This document shows positions 23,832 through 37,002 of a stretch of 64,000 bases of DNA, piece by piece. Below the pieces are notes generated by a model. It was not told the DNA's origin and did no database searches. It saw only the letters and a list, made by a program, of their open reading frames with translations. This stretch comes from Phytophthora colocasiae (taxonomy: Eukaryota > Oomycota > Peronosporomycetes > Peronosporales > Peronosporaceae). The DNA lies in contig JAGKQI010000064.1 of NCBI GenBank assembly GCA_018806915.1, forward strand, positions 1 through 64,000. Reading direction: 5' to 3'. The position numbers and the translations under genes are program-made. The first letter of the stretch is position 1; each line of letters begins with the position of its first letter.

Positions 23832-24925
23832 GTGGCAAGCTAGTAGTGGTCCTTTGCAAATGACAAATGGCAAGTCGCTTGAAGAACTCGGTTTGATCAC
23901 GTTCGCATGAAAACAAACGCTGCGATCGAAGCAGCTTCTAGTAGTCGGTAGGAGTGTGTCCGATTGACTTTCGCGACGGGTAAAACAAGAATGGAACACA
24001 ATGTCGTTTACGTTTTCAACCTATTGCAAAATACGTATTGCAAAAGATTTCTTGCATGGAACCAAAAACAAGATCGGAAATACCGGTCGTATCCATAAGT
24101 TGGATTCGTATCCATATTTTGGATACGGTCGATAAAAGGATTTCTACGTTTAGAAATCGAGAAAGAATGGTCGTGTAGTTCAGTTGATCAAGCGTTTGTT
24201 GGCTAGCCTGCCGAAATGGTCATCAGTGAAGTTTGACATCAAATTCTACGGGTGCCGACGTCGCATTGGTGAATAGATCAAAGGCCGAACTTTTATCAAG
24301 GCCTTCGTTTTGCTTTGCTTCGTTGGTAGAAAAGTCGCCAAAAGTGGACTTGGCACTTTTGCGGAGGACGATAGTATGCTGGCAGTTCTGACTTTGGGCG
24401 CGTCTGGCAGTGCGGACTTGTCCATTTCGCGTTTCCTAGTTTTGCATTTTGCGATTTTATTTTCTCATTTCTAGCAAATCAGATGTGCTTTCTTGCTCAG
24501 TTTTTAGCATCTGATATCAACAAATATCCCTACCTCCTCTTTCTCTCTCTCTGCTCAATTTTTATATGAGTCTTTTATATGGCAAAGGCATTCGTAAGTT
24601 GGAAATTGATAGAAGGGTGCCACATTTGTAATTTCAAACAACAAACTCGGCAGGCAGAGTGGAAAGCATGGCGCTGAACAAGTATATGATCTAGTACCAA
24701 GAGTGAAAAGTGACATGACCTGTACTGATTGATTGAGTAGAGCGTCGGAGAAGGCAACCTGAAGTCGTTTTCACAGAAAAGTACTGGGCCAAGGCTATCA
24801 AACGAAATGGGGATTGATCTTCGTTTTTCAGCTTCAGCAGTTCCCCACAACACGATTTGCCTCCCACAGAGCAAGTCGAGTACAAGCAAACAAGCAAACC
24901 AGCAAACCAGCAAGCGCCCAGCAAG

Positions 24926-25420
24926 ATGAAGTTCAGCACGTTTCTCGTCGCCACGATGGCCATCCTCGGTGCCGTCTCCGCTGCAGACCAGCCTCTCGTC
25001 AAGACGCCGGCCGACGCACTGGAGAAGATCCAAGCGACCGCCTTGCCCGATGGCGTAACGCTGACGGGAACCGCCGAGAAGATCGACCCGCCTGCCGATG
25101 CTGGTGCTACGGAGCCGAAGGAAGTTGACGTTGCGAACAAGGGCGACAAGGACGATGACAAGAAGGAGCAGCTCGGCTGGGGTGTCGGAGGTCTTGGAGG
25201 TCTTGGAGGACTTGGAGGTTGGGGTGCTGGTGGTTGGGGCGTCGGAGGCTGGGGTGGTTGGGGCGGCTGGGGCGGCTTCGGGCCCTACCGCTTCGGATTC
25301 ATGTGCGGTGGTGTTCCTGGCTGGGCCTACCCGATGGGCTACTGGAATCGCTATGGTGCTGGATTGTACGGTGGTGGTTGTGGCCTTGGCATGTCTTACG
25401 GCGGTCTCTACTACTGCTAA
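24926..25420 (+). CDS. Secreted Gly/Trp-rich protein, array copy 15
   Basis: 164 aa, majority form with GTA at Val44. Its leader has a shortened G run (AAATGGGGATTGATC); this touches only non-coding sequence. Confidence 0.93.
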   Translation: MKFSTFLVATMAILGAVSAADQPLVKTPADALEKIQATALPDGVTLTGTAEKIDPPADAGATEPKEVDVANKGDKDDDKKEQLGWGVGGLGGLGGLGGWGAGGWGVGGWGGWGGWGGFGPYRFGFMCGGVPGWAYPMGYWNRYGAGLYGGGCGLGMSYGGLYYC

Positions 25421-26516
25421 GTGGCAAGCTAGTAGTGGTCCTTTGCAAATGACAAATGGCAAGTCGCTTGAAGAACTCGGTTTGATCACGTTCGCATGAA
25501 AACAAACGCTGCGATCGAAGCAGCTTCTAGTAGTCGGTAGGAGTGTGTCCGATTGACTTTCGCGACAGGTAAAACAAGAATGGAACACAATGTCGTTTAC
25601 GTTTTCAACCTATTGCAAAATACGTATTGCAAAAGATTTCTTGCATGGAACCAAAAACAAGATCGGAAATACCGGTCGTATCCATAAGTTGGATTCGTAT
25701 CCATATTTTGGATACGGTCGATAAAAGGATTTCTACGTTTAGAAATCGAGAAAGAATGGTCGTGTAGTTCAGTTGATTAAGCGTTTGTTGGCTAGCCTGC
25801 CGAAATGGTCATCAGTGAAGTTTGACATCAAATTCTACGGGTGCCGACGTCGCATTGGTGAATAGATCAAAGGCCGAACTTTTATCAAGGCCTTCGTTTT
25901 GCTTTGCTTCGTTGGTAGAAAAGTCGCCAAAAGTGGACTTGGCACTTTTGCGGAGGACGATAGTATGCTGGCAGTTCTGACTTTGGGCGCGTCTGGCAGT
26001 GCGGACTTGTCCATTTCGCGTTTCCTAGTTTTGCATTTTGCGATTTTATTTTCTCATTTCTAGCAAATCAGATGTGCTTTCTTGCTCAGTTTTTAGCATC
26101 TGATATCAACAAATATCCCTACCTCCTCTCTCTCTCTCTCTGCTCAATTTTTATATGAGTCTTTTATATGGCAAAGGCATTCGTAAGTTGGAAATTGATA
26201 GAAGGGTGCCACATTTGTAATTTCAAACAACAAACTCGGCAGGCAGAGTGGAAAGCATGGCGCTGAACAAGTATATGATCTAGTACCAAGAGTGAAAAGT
26301 GACATGACCTGTACTGATTGATTGAGTAGAGCGTCGGAGAAGGCAACCTGAAGTCGTTTTCACAGAAAAGTACTGGGCCAAGGCTATCAAACGAAATGGG
26401 GGGATTGGATCTTCGTTTTCAGCTTCAGCAGTTCCCCACAACACGATTTGCCTCCCACAGAGCAAGTCGAGTACAAGCAAACAAGCAAACCAGCAAACCA
26501 GCAAGCGCCCAGCAAG

Positions 26517-27011
26517 ATGAAGTTCAGCACGTTTCTCGTCGCCACGATGGCCATCCTCGGTGCCGTCTCCGCTGCAGACCAGCCTCTCGTCAAGACGCCG
26601 GCCGACGCACTGGAGAAGATCCAAGCGACCGCGTTGCCCGATGGCGTAACGCTGACGGGAACCGCCGAGAAGATCGACCCGCCTGCCGATGCTGGTGCTA
26701 CGGAGCCGAAGGAAGTTGACGTTGCGAACAAGGGCGACAAGGACGATGACAAGAAGGAGCAGCTCGGCTGGGGTGTCGGAGGTCTTGGAGGTCTTGGAGG
26801 ACTTGGAGGTTGGGGTGCTGGTGGTTGGGGCGTCGGAGGCTGGGGTGGTTGGGGCGGCTGGGGCGGCTTCGGGCCCTACCGCTTCGGATTCATGTGCGGT
26901 GGTGTTCCTGGCTGGGCCTACCTGATGGGCTACTGGAATCGCTATGGTGCTGGATTGTACGGTGGTGGTTGTGGCCTTGGCATGTCTTACGGCGGTCTCT
27001 ACTACTGCTAA
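26517..27011 (+). CDS. Secreted Gly/Trp-rich protein, array copy 16
   Basis: 164 aa with P136L and silent Ala39 GCG, like copy 14. One T is missing in the leader (CGTTTTCAGC). Confidence 0.93.
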   Translation: MKFSTFLVATMAILGAVSAADQPLVKTPADALEKIQATALPDGVTLTGTAEKIDPPADAGATEPKEVDVANKGDKDDDKKEQLGWGVGGLGGLGGLGGWGAGGWGVGGWGGWGGWGGFGPYRFGFMCGGVPGWAYLMGYWNRYGAGLYGGGCGLGMSYGGLYYC

Positions 27012-28107
27012 GTGGCAAGCTAGTAGTGGTCCTTTGCAAATGACAAATGGCAAGTCGCTTGAAGAACTCGGTTTGATCACGTTCGCATGAAAACAAACGC
27101 TGCGATCGAAGCAGCTTCTAGTAGTCGGTAGGAGTGTGTCCGATTGACTTTCGCGACGGGTAAAACAAGAATGGAACACAATGTCGTTTACGTTTTCAAC
27201 CTATTGCAAAATACGTATTGCAAAAGATTTCTTGCATGGAACCAAAAACAAGATCGGAAATACCGGTCGTATCCATAAGTTGGATTCGTATCCATATTTT
27301 GGATACGGTCGATAAAAGGATTTCTACGTTTAGAAATCGAGAAAGAATGGTCGTGTAGTTCAGTTGATCAAGCGTTTGTTGGCTAGCCTGCCGAAATGGT
27401 CATCAGTGAAGTTTGACATCAAATTCTACGGGTGCCGACGTCGCATTGGTGAATAGATCAAAGGCCGAACTTTTATCAAGGCCTTCGTTTTGCTTTGCTT
27501 CGTTGGTAGAAAAGTCGCCAAAAGTGGACTTGGCACTTTTGCGGAGGACGATAGTATGCTGGCAGTTCTGACTTTGGGCGCGTCTGGCAGTGCGGACTTG
27601 TCCATTTCGCGTTTCCTAGTTTTGCATTTTGCGATTTTATTTTCTCATTTCTAGCAAATCAGATGTGCTTTCTTGCTCAGGTTTAGCATCTGATATCAAC
27701 AAATATCCCTACCTCCTCTCTCTCTCTCTCTGCTCAATTTTTATATGAGTCTTTTATATGGCAAAGGCATTCGTAAGTTGGAAATTGATAGAAGGGTGCC
27801 ACATTTGTAATTTCAAACAACAAACTCGGCAGGCAGAGTGGAAAGCATGGCGCTGAACAAGTATATGATCTAGTACCAAGAGTGAAAAGTGACATGACCT
27901 GTACTGATTGATTGAGTAGAGCGTCGGAGAAGGCAACCTGAAGTCGTTTTCACAGAAAAGTACTGGGCCAAGGCTATCAAACGAAATGGGGGGATTGGAT
28001 CTTCGTTTTTCAGCTTCAGCAGTTCCCCACAACACGATTTGCCTCCCACAGAGCAAGTCGAGTACAAGCAAACAAGCAAACCAGCAAACCAGCAAGCGCC
28101 CAGCAAG

Positions 28108-28602
28108 ATGAAGTTCAGCACGTTTCTCGTCGCCACGATGGCCATCCTCGGTGCCGTCTCCGCTGCAGACCAGCCTCTCGTCAAGACGCCGGCCGACGCA
28201 CTGGAGAAGATCCAAGCGACCGCCTTGCCCGATGGCGTAACGCTGACGGGAACCGCCGAGAAGATCGACCCGCCTGCCGATGCTGGTGCTACGGAGCCGA
28301 AGGAAGTTGACGTTGCGAACAAGGGCGACAAGGACGATGACAAGAAGGAGCAGCTCGGCTGGGGTGTCGGAGGTCTTGGAGGTCTTGGAGGACTTGGAGG
28401 TTGGGGTGCTGGTGGTTGGGGCGTCGGAGGCTGGGGTGGTTGGGGCGGCTGGGGCGGCTTCGGGCCCTACCGCTTCGGATTCATGTGCGGTGGTGTTCCT
28501 GGCTGGGCCTACCTGATGGGCTACTGGAATCGCTATGGTGCTGGATTGTACGGTGGTGGTTGTGGCCTTGGCATGTCTTACGGCGGTCTCTACTACTGCT
28601 AA
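28108..28602 (+). CDS. Secreted Gly/Trp-rich protein, array copy 17
   Basis: 164 aa with P136L but with GCC at Ala39, so the two markers seen together in copies 14 and 16 are separated here. 3' flank GATCACTTTCG. Confidence 0.93.
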   Translation: MKFSTFLVATMAILGAVSAADQPLVKTPADALEKIQATALPDGVTLTGTAEKIDPPADAGATEPKEVDVANKGDKDDDKKEQLGWGVGGLGGLGGLGGWGAGGWGVGGWGGWGGWGGFGPYRFGFMCGGVPGWAYLMGYWNRYGAGLYGGGCGLGMSYGGLYYC

Positions 28603-29698
28603 GTGGCAAGCTAGTAGTGGTCCTTTGCAAATGACAAATGGCAAGTCGCTTGAAGAACTCGGTTTGATCACTTTCGCATGAAAACAAACGCTGCGATCGA
28701 AGCAGCTTCTAGTAGTCGGTAGGAGTGTGTCCGATTGACTTTCGCGACGGGTAAAACAAGAATGGAACACAATGTCGTTTACGTTTTCAACCTATTGCAA
28801 AATACGTATTGCAAAAGATTTCTTGCATGGAACCAAAACAAGATCGGAAATACCGGTCGTATCCATAAGTTGGATTCGTATCCATATTTTGGATACGGTC
28901 GATAAAAGGATTTCTACGTTTAGAAATCGAGAAAGAATGGTCGTGTAGTTCAGTTGATCAAGCGTTTGTTGGCTAGCCTGCCGAAATGGTCATCAGTGAA
29001 GTTTGACATCAAATTCTACGGGTGCCGACGTCGCATTGGTGAATAGATCAAAGGCCGAACTTTTATCAAGGCCTTCGTTTTGCTTTGCTTCGTTGGTAGA
29101 AAAGTCGCCAAAAGTGGACTTGGCACTTTTGCGGAGGACGATAGTATGCTGGCAGTTCTGACTTTGGGCGCGTCTGGCAGTGCGGACTTGTCCATTTCGC
29201 GTTTCCTAGTTTTGCATTTTGCGATTTTATTTTCTCATTTCTAGCAAATCAGATGTGCTTTCTTGCTCAGGTTTAGCATCTGATATCAACAAATATCCCT
29301 ACCTCCTCTTTCTCTCTCTCTCTGCTCAATTTTTATATGAGTCTTTTATATGGCAAAGGCATTCGTAAGTTGGAAATTGATAAAAGGGTGCCACATTTGT
29401 AATTTCAAACAACAAACTCGGCAGGCAGAGTGGAAAGCATGGCGCTGAACAAGTATATGATCTAGTACCAAGAGTGAAAAGTGACATGACCTGTACTGAT
29501 TGATTGAGTAGAGCGTCGGAGAAGGCAACCTGAAGTCGTTTTCACAGAAAAGTACTGGGCCAAGGCTATCAAACGAAATGGGGGGATTGATCTTCGTTTT
29601 TCAGCTTCAGCAGTTCCCCACAACACGATTTGCCTCCCACAGAGCAAGTCGAGTACAAGCAAACAAGCAAACCAGCAAACCAGCAAGCGCCCAGCAAG

Positions 29699-30193
29699 AT
29701 GAAGTTCAGCACGTTTCTCGTCGCCACGATGGCCATCCTCGGTGCCGTCTCCGCTGCAGACCAGCCTCTCGTCAAGACGCCGGCCGACGCACTGGAGAAG
29801 ATCCAAGCGACCGCGTTGCCCGATGGCGTAACGCTGACGGGAACCGCCGAGAAGATCGACCCGCCTGCCGATGCTGGTGCTACGGAGCCGAAGGAAGTTG
29901 ACGTTGCGAACAAGGGCGACAAGGACGATGACAAGAAGGAGCAGCTCGGCTGGGGTGTCGGAGGTCTTGGAGGTCTTGGAGGACTTGGAGGTTGGGGTGC
30001 TGGTGGTTGGGGCGTCGGAGGCTGGGGTGGTTGGGGCGGCTGGGGCGGCTTCGGGCCCTACCGCTTCGGATTCATGTGCGGTGGTGTTCCTGGCTGGGCC
30101 TACCCGATGGGCTACTGGAATCGCTATGGTGCTGGATTGTACGGTGGTGGTTGTGGCCTTGGCATGTCTTACGGCGGTCTCTACTACTGCTAA
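29699..30193 (+). CDS. Secreted Gly/Trp-rich protein, array copy 18
   Basis: 164 aa, majority form, with Ala39 GCG but P136: the reverse combination of copy 17. 3' flank TTTGGCCACTTTCG, shared with copies 23, 25 and 26. Confidence 0.93.
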   Translation: MKFSTFLVATMAILGAVSAADQPLVKTPADALEKIQATALPDGVTLTGTAEKIDPPADAGATEPKEVDVANKGDKDDDKKEQLGWGVGGLGGLGGLGGWGAGGWGVGGWGGWGGWGGFGPYRFGFMCGGVPGWAYPMGYWNRYGAGLYGGGCGLGMSYGGLYYC

Positions 30194-31288
30194 GTGGCAA
30201 GCTAGTAGTGGTCCTTTGCAAATGACAAATGGCAAGTCGCTTGAAGAACTCGGTTTGGCCACTTTCGCATGAAAACAAACGCTGCGATCGAAGCAGCTTC
30301 TAGTAGTCGGTAGGAGTGTGTCCGATTGACTTTCGCGACGGGTAAAACAAGAATGGAACACAATGTCGTTTACGTTTTCAACCTATTGCAAAATACGTAT
30401 TGCAAAAGATTTCTTGCATGGAACCAAAACAAGATCGGAAATACCGGTCGTATCCATAAGTTGGATTCGTATCCATATTTTGGATACGGTCGATAAAAGG
30501 ATTTCTACGTTTAGAAATCGAGAAAGAATGGTCGTGTAGTTCAGTTGATCAAGCGTTTGTTGGCTAGCCTGCCGAAATGGTCATCAGTGAAGTTTGACAT
30601 CAAATTCTACGGGTGCCGACGTCGCATTGGTGAATAGATCAAAGGCCGAACTTTTATCAAGGCCTTCGTTTTGCTTTGCTTCGTTGGTAGAAAAGTCGCC
30701 AAAAGTGGACTTGGCACTTTTGCGGAGGACGATAGTATGCTGGCAGTTCTGACTTTGGGCGCGTCTGGCAGTGCGGACTTGTCCATTTCGCGTTTCCTAG
30801 TTTTGCATTTTGCGATTTTATTTTCTCATTTCTAGCAAATCAGATGTGCTTTCTTGCTCTGGTTTAGCATCTGATATCAACAAATTTCCCTACCTCATCT
30901 CTCTCTCTCTCTGCTCAATTTTTATATGAGTCTTTTATATGGCAAAGGCATTCGTAAGTTGGAAATTGATAGAAGGGTGCCACATTTGTAATTTCAAACA
31001 ACAAACTCGGCAGGCAGAGTGGAAAGCATGGCGCTGAACAAGTATATGATCTAGTACCAAGAGTGAAAAGTGACATGACCTGTACTGATTGATTGAGTAG
31101 AGCGTCGGAGAAGGCAACCTGAAGTCGTTTTCACAGAAAAGTACTGGGCCAAGGCTATCAAACGAAATGGGGGGATTGGATCTTCGTTTTTCAGCTTCAG
31201 CAGTTCCCCACAACACGATTTGCCTCCCACAGAGCAAGTCGAGTACAAGCAAACAAGCAAACCAGCAAACCAGCAAGCGCCCAGCAAG

Positions 31289-31783
31289 ATGAAGTTCAGC
31301 ACGTTTCTCGTCGCCACGATGGCCATCCTCGGTGCCGTCTCCGCTGCAGACCAGCCTCTCGTCAAGACGCCGGCCGACGCACTGGAGAAGATCCAAGCGA
31401 CCGCCTTGCCCGATGGCGTAACGCTGACGGGAACCGCCGAGAAGATCGACCCGCCTGCCGATGCTGGTGCTACGGAGCCGAAGGAAGTTGACGTTGCGAA
31501 CAAGGGCGACAAGGACGATGACAAGAAGGAGCAGCTCGGCTGGGGTGTCGGAGGTCTTGGAGGTCTTGGAGGACTTGGAGGTTGGGGTGCTGGTGGTTGG
31601 GGCGTCGGAGGCTGGGGTGGTTGGGGCGGCTGGGGCGGCTTCGGGCCCTACCGCTTCGGATTCATGTGCGGTGGTGTTCCTGGCTGGGCCTACCCGATGG
31701 GCTACTGGAATCGCTATGGTGCTGGATTGTACGGTGGTGGTTGTGGCCTTGGCATGTCTTACGGCGGTCTCTACTACTGCTAA
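31289..31783 (+). CDS. Secreted Gly/Trp-rich protein, array copy 19
   Basis: 164 aa, majority form, GTA at Val44. The upstream CT tract region has private substitutions (CTCTGGTTTAGC, AAATTTCCC). Confidence 0.93.
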   Translation: MKFSTFLVATMAILGAVSAADQPLVKTPADALEKIQATALPDGVTLTGTAEKIDPPADAGATEPKEVDVANKGDKDDDKKEQLGWGVGGLGGLGGLGGWGAGGWGVGGWGGWGGWGGFGPYRFGFMCGGVPGWAYPMGYWNRYGAGLYGGGCGLGMSYGGLYYC

Positions 31784-32883
31784 GTGGCAAGCTAGTAGTG
31801 GTCCTTTGCAAATGACAAATGGCAAGTCGCTTGAAGAACTCGGTTTGATCACTTTCGCATGAAAACAAACGCTGCGATCGAAGCAGCTTCTAGTAGTCGG
31901 TAGGAGTGTGTCCGATTGACTTTCGCGACGGGTAAAACAAGAATGGAACACAATGTCGTTTACGTTTTCAACCTATTGCAAAATACGTATTGCAAAAAGA
32001 TTTCTTGCATGGAACCAAAAACAAGATCGGAAATACCGGTCGTATCCATAAGTTGGATTCGTATCCATATTTTGGATACGGTCGATAAAAGGATTTCTAC
32101 GTTTAGAAATCGAGAAAGAATGGTCGTGTAGTTCAGTTGATCAAGCGTTTGTTGGCTAGCCTGCCGAAATGGTCATCAGTGAAGTTTGACATCAAATTCT
32201 ACGGGTGCCGACGTCGCATTGGTGAATAGATCAAAGGCCGAACTTTTATCAAGGCCTTCGTTTTGCTTTGCTTCGTTGGTAGAAAAGTCGCCAAAAGTGG
32301 ACTTGGCACTTTTGCGGAGGACGATAGTATGCTGGCAGTTCTGACTTTGGGCGCGTCTGGCAGTGCGGACTTGTCCATTTCGCGTTTCCTAGTTTTGCAT
32401 TTTGCGATTTTATTTTCTCATTTCTAGCAAATCAGATGTGCTTTCTTGCTCAGTTTTTAGCATCTGATATCAACAAATATCCCTACCTCCTCTTTCTCTC
32501 TCTCTCTGCTCAATTTTTATATGAGTCTTTTATATGGCAAAGGCATTCGTAAGTTGGAAATTGATAGAAGGGTGCCACATTTGTAATTTCAAACAACAAA
32601 CTCGGCAGGCAGAGTGGAAAGCATGGCGCTGAACAAGTATATGATCTAGTACCAAGAGTGAAAAGTGACATGACCTGTACTGATTGATTGAGTAGAGCGT
32701 CGGAGAAGGCAACCTGAAGTCGTTTTCACAGAAAAGTACTGGGCCAAGGCTATCAAACGAAATGGGGGGATTGGATCTTCGTTTTTCAGCTTCAGCAGTT
32801 CCCCACAACACGATTTGCCTCCCACAGAGCAAGTCGAGTACAAGCAAACAAGCAAACCAGCAAACCAGCAAGCGCCCAGCAAG

Positions 32884-33378
32884 ATGAAGTTCAGCACGTT
32901 TCTCGTCGCCACGATGGCCATCCTCGGTGCCGTCTCCGCTGCAGACCAGCCTCTCGTCAAGACGCCGGCCGACGCACTGGAGAAGATCCAAGCGACCGCC
33001 TTGCCCGATGGCGTCACGCTGACGGGAACCGCCGAGAAGATCGACCCGCCTGCCGATGCTGGTGCTACGGAGCCGAAGGAAGTTGACGTTGCGAACAAGG
33101 GCGACAAGGACGATGACAAGAAGGAGCAGCTCGGCTGGGGTGTCGGAGGTCTTGGAGGTCTTGGAGGACTTGGAGGTTGGGGTGCTGGTGGTTGGGGCGT
33201 CGGAGGCTGGGGTGGTTGGGGCGGCTGGGGCGGCTTCGGGCCCTACCGCTTCGGATTCATGTGCGGTGGTGTTCCTGGCTGGGCCTACCCGATGGGCTAC
33301 TGGAATCGCTATGGTGCTGGATTGTACGGTGGTGGTTGTGGCCTTGGCATGTCTTACGGCGGTCTCTACTACTGCTAA
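32884..33378 (+). CDS. Secreted Gly/Trp-rich protein, array copy 20
   Basis: 164 aa, majority form, GTC at Val44 within a block of GTA copies. 3' flank GACCACTTTCG is private to this copy. Confidence 0.93.
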   Translation: MKFSTFLVATMAILGAVSAADQPLVKTPADALEKIQATALPDGVTLTGTAEKIDPPADAGATEPKEVDVANKGDKDDDKKEQLGWGVGGLGGLGGLGGWGAGGWGVGGWGGWGGWGGFGPYRFGFMCGGVPGWAYPMGYWNRYGAGLYGGGCGLGMSYGGLYYC

Positions 33379-34485
33379 GTGGCAAGCTAGTAGTGGTCCT
33401 TTGCAAATGACAAATGGCAAGTCGCTTGAAGAACTCGGTTTGACCACTTTCGCATGAAAACAAACGCTGCGATCGAAGCAGCTTCTAGTAGTCGGTAGGA
33501 GTGTGTCCGATTGACTTTCGCGACAGGTAAAACAACAATGGAACACAATGTCGTTTACGTTTTCAACCTATTGCAAAATACGTATTGCAAAAGATTTCTT
33601 GCATGGAACCAAAAACAAGATCGGAAATACCGGTCGTATCCATAAGTTGGATTCGTATCCATATTTTGGATACGGTCGATAAAAGGATTTCTACGTTTAG
33701 AAATCGAGAAAGAATGGTCGTGTAGTTCAGTTGATCAAGCGTTTGTTGGCTAGCCTGCCGAAATGGTCATCAGTGAAGTTTGACATCAAATTCTACGGGT
33801 GCCGACGTCGCATTGGTGAATAGATCAAAGGCCGAACTTTTATCAAGGCCTTCGTTTTGCTTTGCTTCGTTGGTAGAAAAGTCGCCAAAAGTGGACTTGG
33901 CACTTTTGCGGAGGACGATAGTATGCTGGCAGTTCTGACTTTGGGCGCGTCTGGCAGTGCGGACTTGTCCATTTCGCGTTTCCTAGTTTTGCATTTTGCG
34001 ATTTTATTTTCTCATTTCTAGCAAATCAGATGTGCTTTCTTGCTCAGTTTTTAGCATCTGATATCAACAAATATCCCTACCTCCTCTTTCTCTCTCTCTC
34101 TCTCTCTCTGCTCAATTTTTATATGAGTCTTTTATATGGCAAAGGCATTCGTAAGTTGGAAATTGATAGAAGGGTGCCACGTTTGTAATTTCAAACAACA
34201 AACTCGGCAGGCAGAGTGGAAAGCATGGCGCTGAACAAGTATATGATCTAGTACCAAGAGTGAAAAGTGACATGACCTGTACTGATTGATTGAGTAGAGC
34301 GTCGGAGAAGGCAACCTGAAGTCGTTTTCACAGAAAAGTACTGGGCCAAGGCTATCAAACGAAATGGGGGGATTGGATCTTCGTTTTTCAGCTTCAGCAG
34401 TTCCCCACAACACGATTTGCCTCCCACAGAGCAAGTCGAGTACAAGCAAACAAGCAAACCAGCAAACCAGCAAGCGCCCAGCAAG

Positions 34486-34980
34486 ATGAAGTTCAGCACG
34501 TTTCTCGTCGCCACGATGGCCATCCTCGGTGCCGTCTCCGCTGCAGACCAGCCTCTCGTCAAGACGCCGGCCGACGCACTGGAGAAGATCCAAGCGACCG
34601 CCTTGCCCGATGGCGTAACGCTGACGGGAACCGCCGAGAAGATCGACCCGCCTGCCGATGCTGGTGCTACGGAGCCGAAGGAAGTTGACGTTGCGAACAA
34701 GGGCGACAAGGACGATGACAAGAAGGAGCAGCTCGGCTGGGGTGTCGGAGGTCTTGGAGGTCTTGGAGGACTTGGAGGTTGGGGTGCTGGTGGTTGGGGC
34801 GTCGGAGGCTGGGGTGGTTGGGGCGGCTGGGGCGGCTTCGGGCCCTACCGCTTCGGATTCATGTGCGGTGGTGTTCCTGGCTGGGCCTACCCGATGGGCT
34901 ACTGGAATCGCTATGGTGCTGGATTGTACGGTGGTGGTTGTGGCCTTGGCATGTCTTACGGCGGTCTCTACTACTGCTAA
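34486..34980 (+). CDS. Secreted Gly/Trp-rich protein, array copy 21
   Basis: 164 aa, majority form. The longest CT microsatellite of the array lies upstream (about 34084-34109). Confidence 0.93.
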   Translation: MKFSTFLVATMAILGAVSAADQPLVKTPADALEKIQATALPDGVTLTGTAEKIDPPADAGATEPKEVDVANKGDKDDDKKEQLGWGVGGLGGLGGLGGWGAGGWGVGGWGGWGGWGGFGPYRFGFMCGGVPGWAYPMGYWNRYGAGLYGGGCGLGMSYGGLYYC

Positions 34981-36078
34981 GTGGCAAGCTAGTAGTGGTC
35001 CTTTGCAAATGACAAATGGCAAGTCGCTTGAAGAACTCGGTTTGATCACTTTCGCATGAAAACAAACGCTGCGATCGAAGCAGCTTCTAGTAGTCGGTAG
35101 GAGTGTGTCCGATTGACTTTCGCGACGGGTAAAACAAGAATGGAACACAATGTCGTTTACGTTTTCAACCTATTGCAAAATACGTATTGCAAAAGATTTC
35201 TTGCATGGAACCAAAAACAAGATCGGAAATACCGGTCGTATCCATAAGTTGGATTCGTATCCATATTTTGGATACGGTCGATAAAAGGATTTCTACGTTT
35301 AGAAATCGAGAAAGAATGGTCGTGTAGTTCAGTTGATCAAGCGTTTGTTGGCTAGCCTGCCGAAATGGTCATCAGTGAAGTTTGACATCAAATTCTACGG
35401 GTGCCGACGTCGCATTGGTGAATAGATCAAAGGCCGAACTTTTATCAAGGCCTTCGTTTTGCTTTGCTTCGTTGGTAGAAAAGTCGCCAAAAGTGGACTT
35501 GGCACTTTTGCGGAGGACGATAGTATGCTGGCAGTTCTGACTTTGGGCGCGTCTGGCAGTGCGGACTTGTCCATTTCGCGTTTCCTAGTTTTGCATTTTG
35601 CGATTTTATTTTCTCATTTCTAGCAAATCAGATGTGCTTTCTTGCTCAGGTTTAGCATCTGATATCAACAAATATCCCTACCTCCTCTTTCTCTCTCTCT
35701 CTGCTCAATTTTTATATGAGTCTTTTATATGGCAAAGGCATTCGTAAGTTGGAAATTGATAGAAGGGTGCCACGTTTGTAATTTCAAACAACAAACTCGG
35801 CAGGCAGAGTGGAAAGCATGGCGCTGAACAAGTATATGATCTAGTACCAAGAGTGAAAAGTGACATGACCTGTACTGATTGATTGAGTAGAGCGTCGGAG
35901 AAGGCAACCTGAAGTCGTTTTCACAGAAAAGTACTGGGCCAAGGCTATCAAACGAAATGGGGGGATTGGATCTTCGTTTTTCAGCTTCAGCAGTTCCCCA
36001 CAACACGATTTGCCTCCCACAGAGCAAGTCGAGTACAAGCAAACAAGCAAACCAGCAAACCAGCAAGCGCCCAGCAAG

Positions 36079-36573
36079 ATGAAGTTCAGCACGTTTCTCG
36101 TCGCCACGATGGCCATCCTCGGTGCCGTCTCCGCTGCAGACCAGCCTCTCGTCAAGACGCCGGCCGACGCACTGGAGAAGATCCAAGCGACCGCCTTGCC
36201 CGATGGCGTAACGCTGACGGGAACCGCCGAGAAGATCGACCCGCCTGCCGATGCTGGTGCTACGGAGCCGAAGGAAGTTGACGTTGCGAACAAGGGCGAC
36301 AAGGACGATGACAAGAAGGAGCAGCTCGGCTGGGGTGTCGGAGGTCTTGGAGGTCTTGGAGGACTTGGAGGTTGGGGTGCTGGTGGTTGGGGCGTCGGAG
36401 GCTGGGGTGGTTGGGGCGGCTGGGGCGGCTTCGGGCCCTACCGCTTCGGATTCATGTGCGGTGGTGTTCCTGGCTGGGCCTACCCGATGGGCTACTGGAA
36501 TCGCTATGGTGCTGGATTGTACGGTGGTGGTTGTGGCCTTGGCATGTCTTACGGCGGTCTCTACTACTGCTAA
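36079..36573 (+). CDS. Secreted Gly/Trp-rich protein, array copy 22
   Basis: 164 aa, majority form. Its 3' unit half carries the 26-bp extra segment at 36977-37002. Confidence 0.93.
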   Translation: MKFSTFLVATMAILGAVSAADQPLVKTPADALEKIQATALPDGVTLTGTAEKIDPPADAGATEPKEVDVANKGDKDDDKKEQLGWGVGGLGGLGGLGGWGAGGWGVGGWGGWGGWGGFGPYRFGFMCGGVPGWAYPMGYWNRYGAGLYGGGCGLGMSYGGLYYC

Positions 36574-36976
36574 GTGGCAAGCTAGTAGTGGTCCTTTGCA
36601 AATGACAAATGGCAAGTCGCTTGAAGAACTCGGTTTGATCACTTTCGCATGAAAACAAACGCTGCGATCGAAGCAGCTTCTAGTAGTCGGTAGGAGTGTG
36701 TCCGATTGACTTTCGCGACGGGTAAAACAAGAATGGAACACAATGTCGTTTACGTTTTCAACCTATTGCAAAATACGTATTGCAAAAGATTTCTTGCATG
36801 GAACCAAAAACAAGATCGGAAATACCGGTCGTATCCATAAGTTGGATTCGTATCCATATTTTGGATACGGTCGATAAAAGGATTTCTACGTTTAGAAATC
36901 GAGAAAGAATGGTCGTGTAGTTCAGTTGATCAAGCGTTTGTTGGCTAGCCTGCCGAAATGGTCATCAGTGAAGTTT

Positions 36977-37002
36977 GAGACAAGGATGAATGAGCCGAAA
37001 GT
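36977..37002. repeat. 26-bp extra segment in unit 22 (also 38597-38622, 41810-41835)
   Basis: Between GAAGTTT and GACATCAAATTC, three units have an additional 26 bp (starting GAGACAAGGATG). The same segment follows copies 22, 23 and 25 only. The ends show no clear target duplication, so it may be either an insertion or an old state lost elsewhere. Confidence 0.8.
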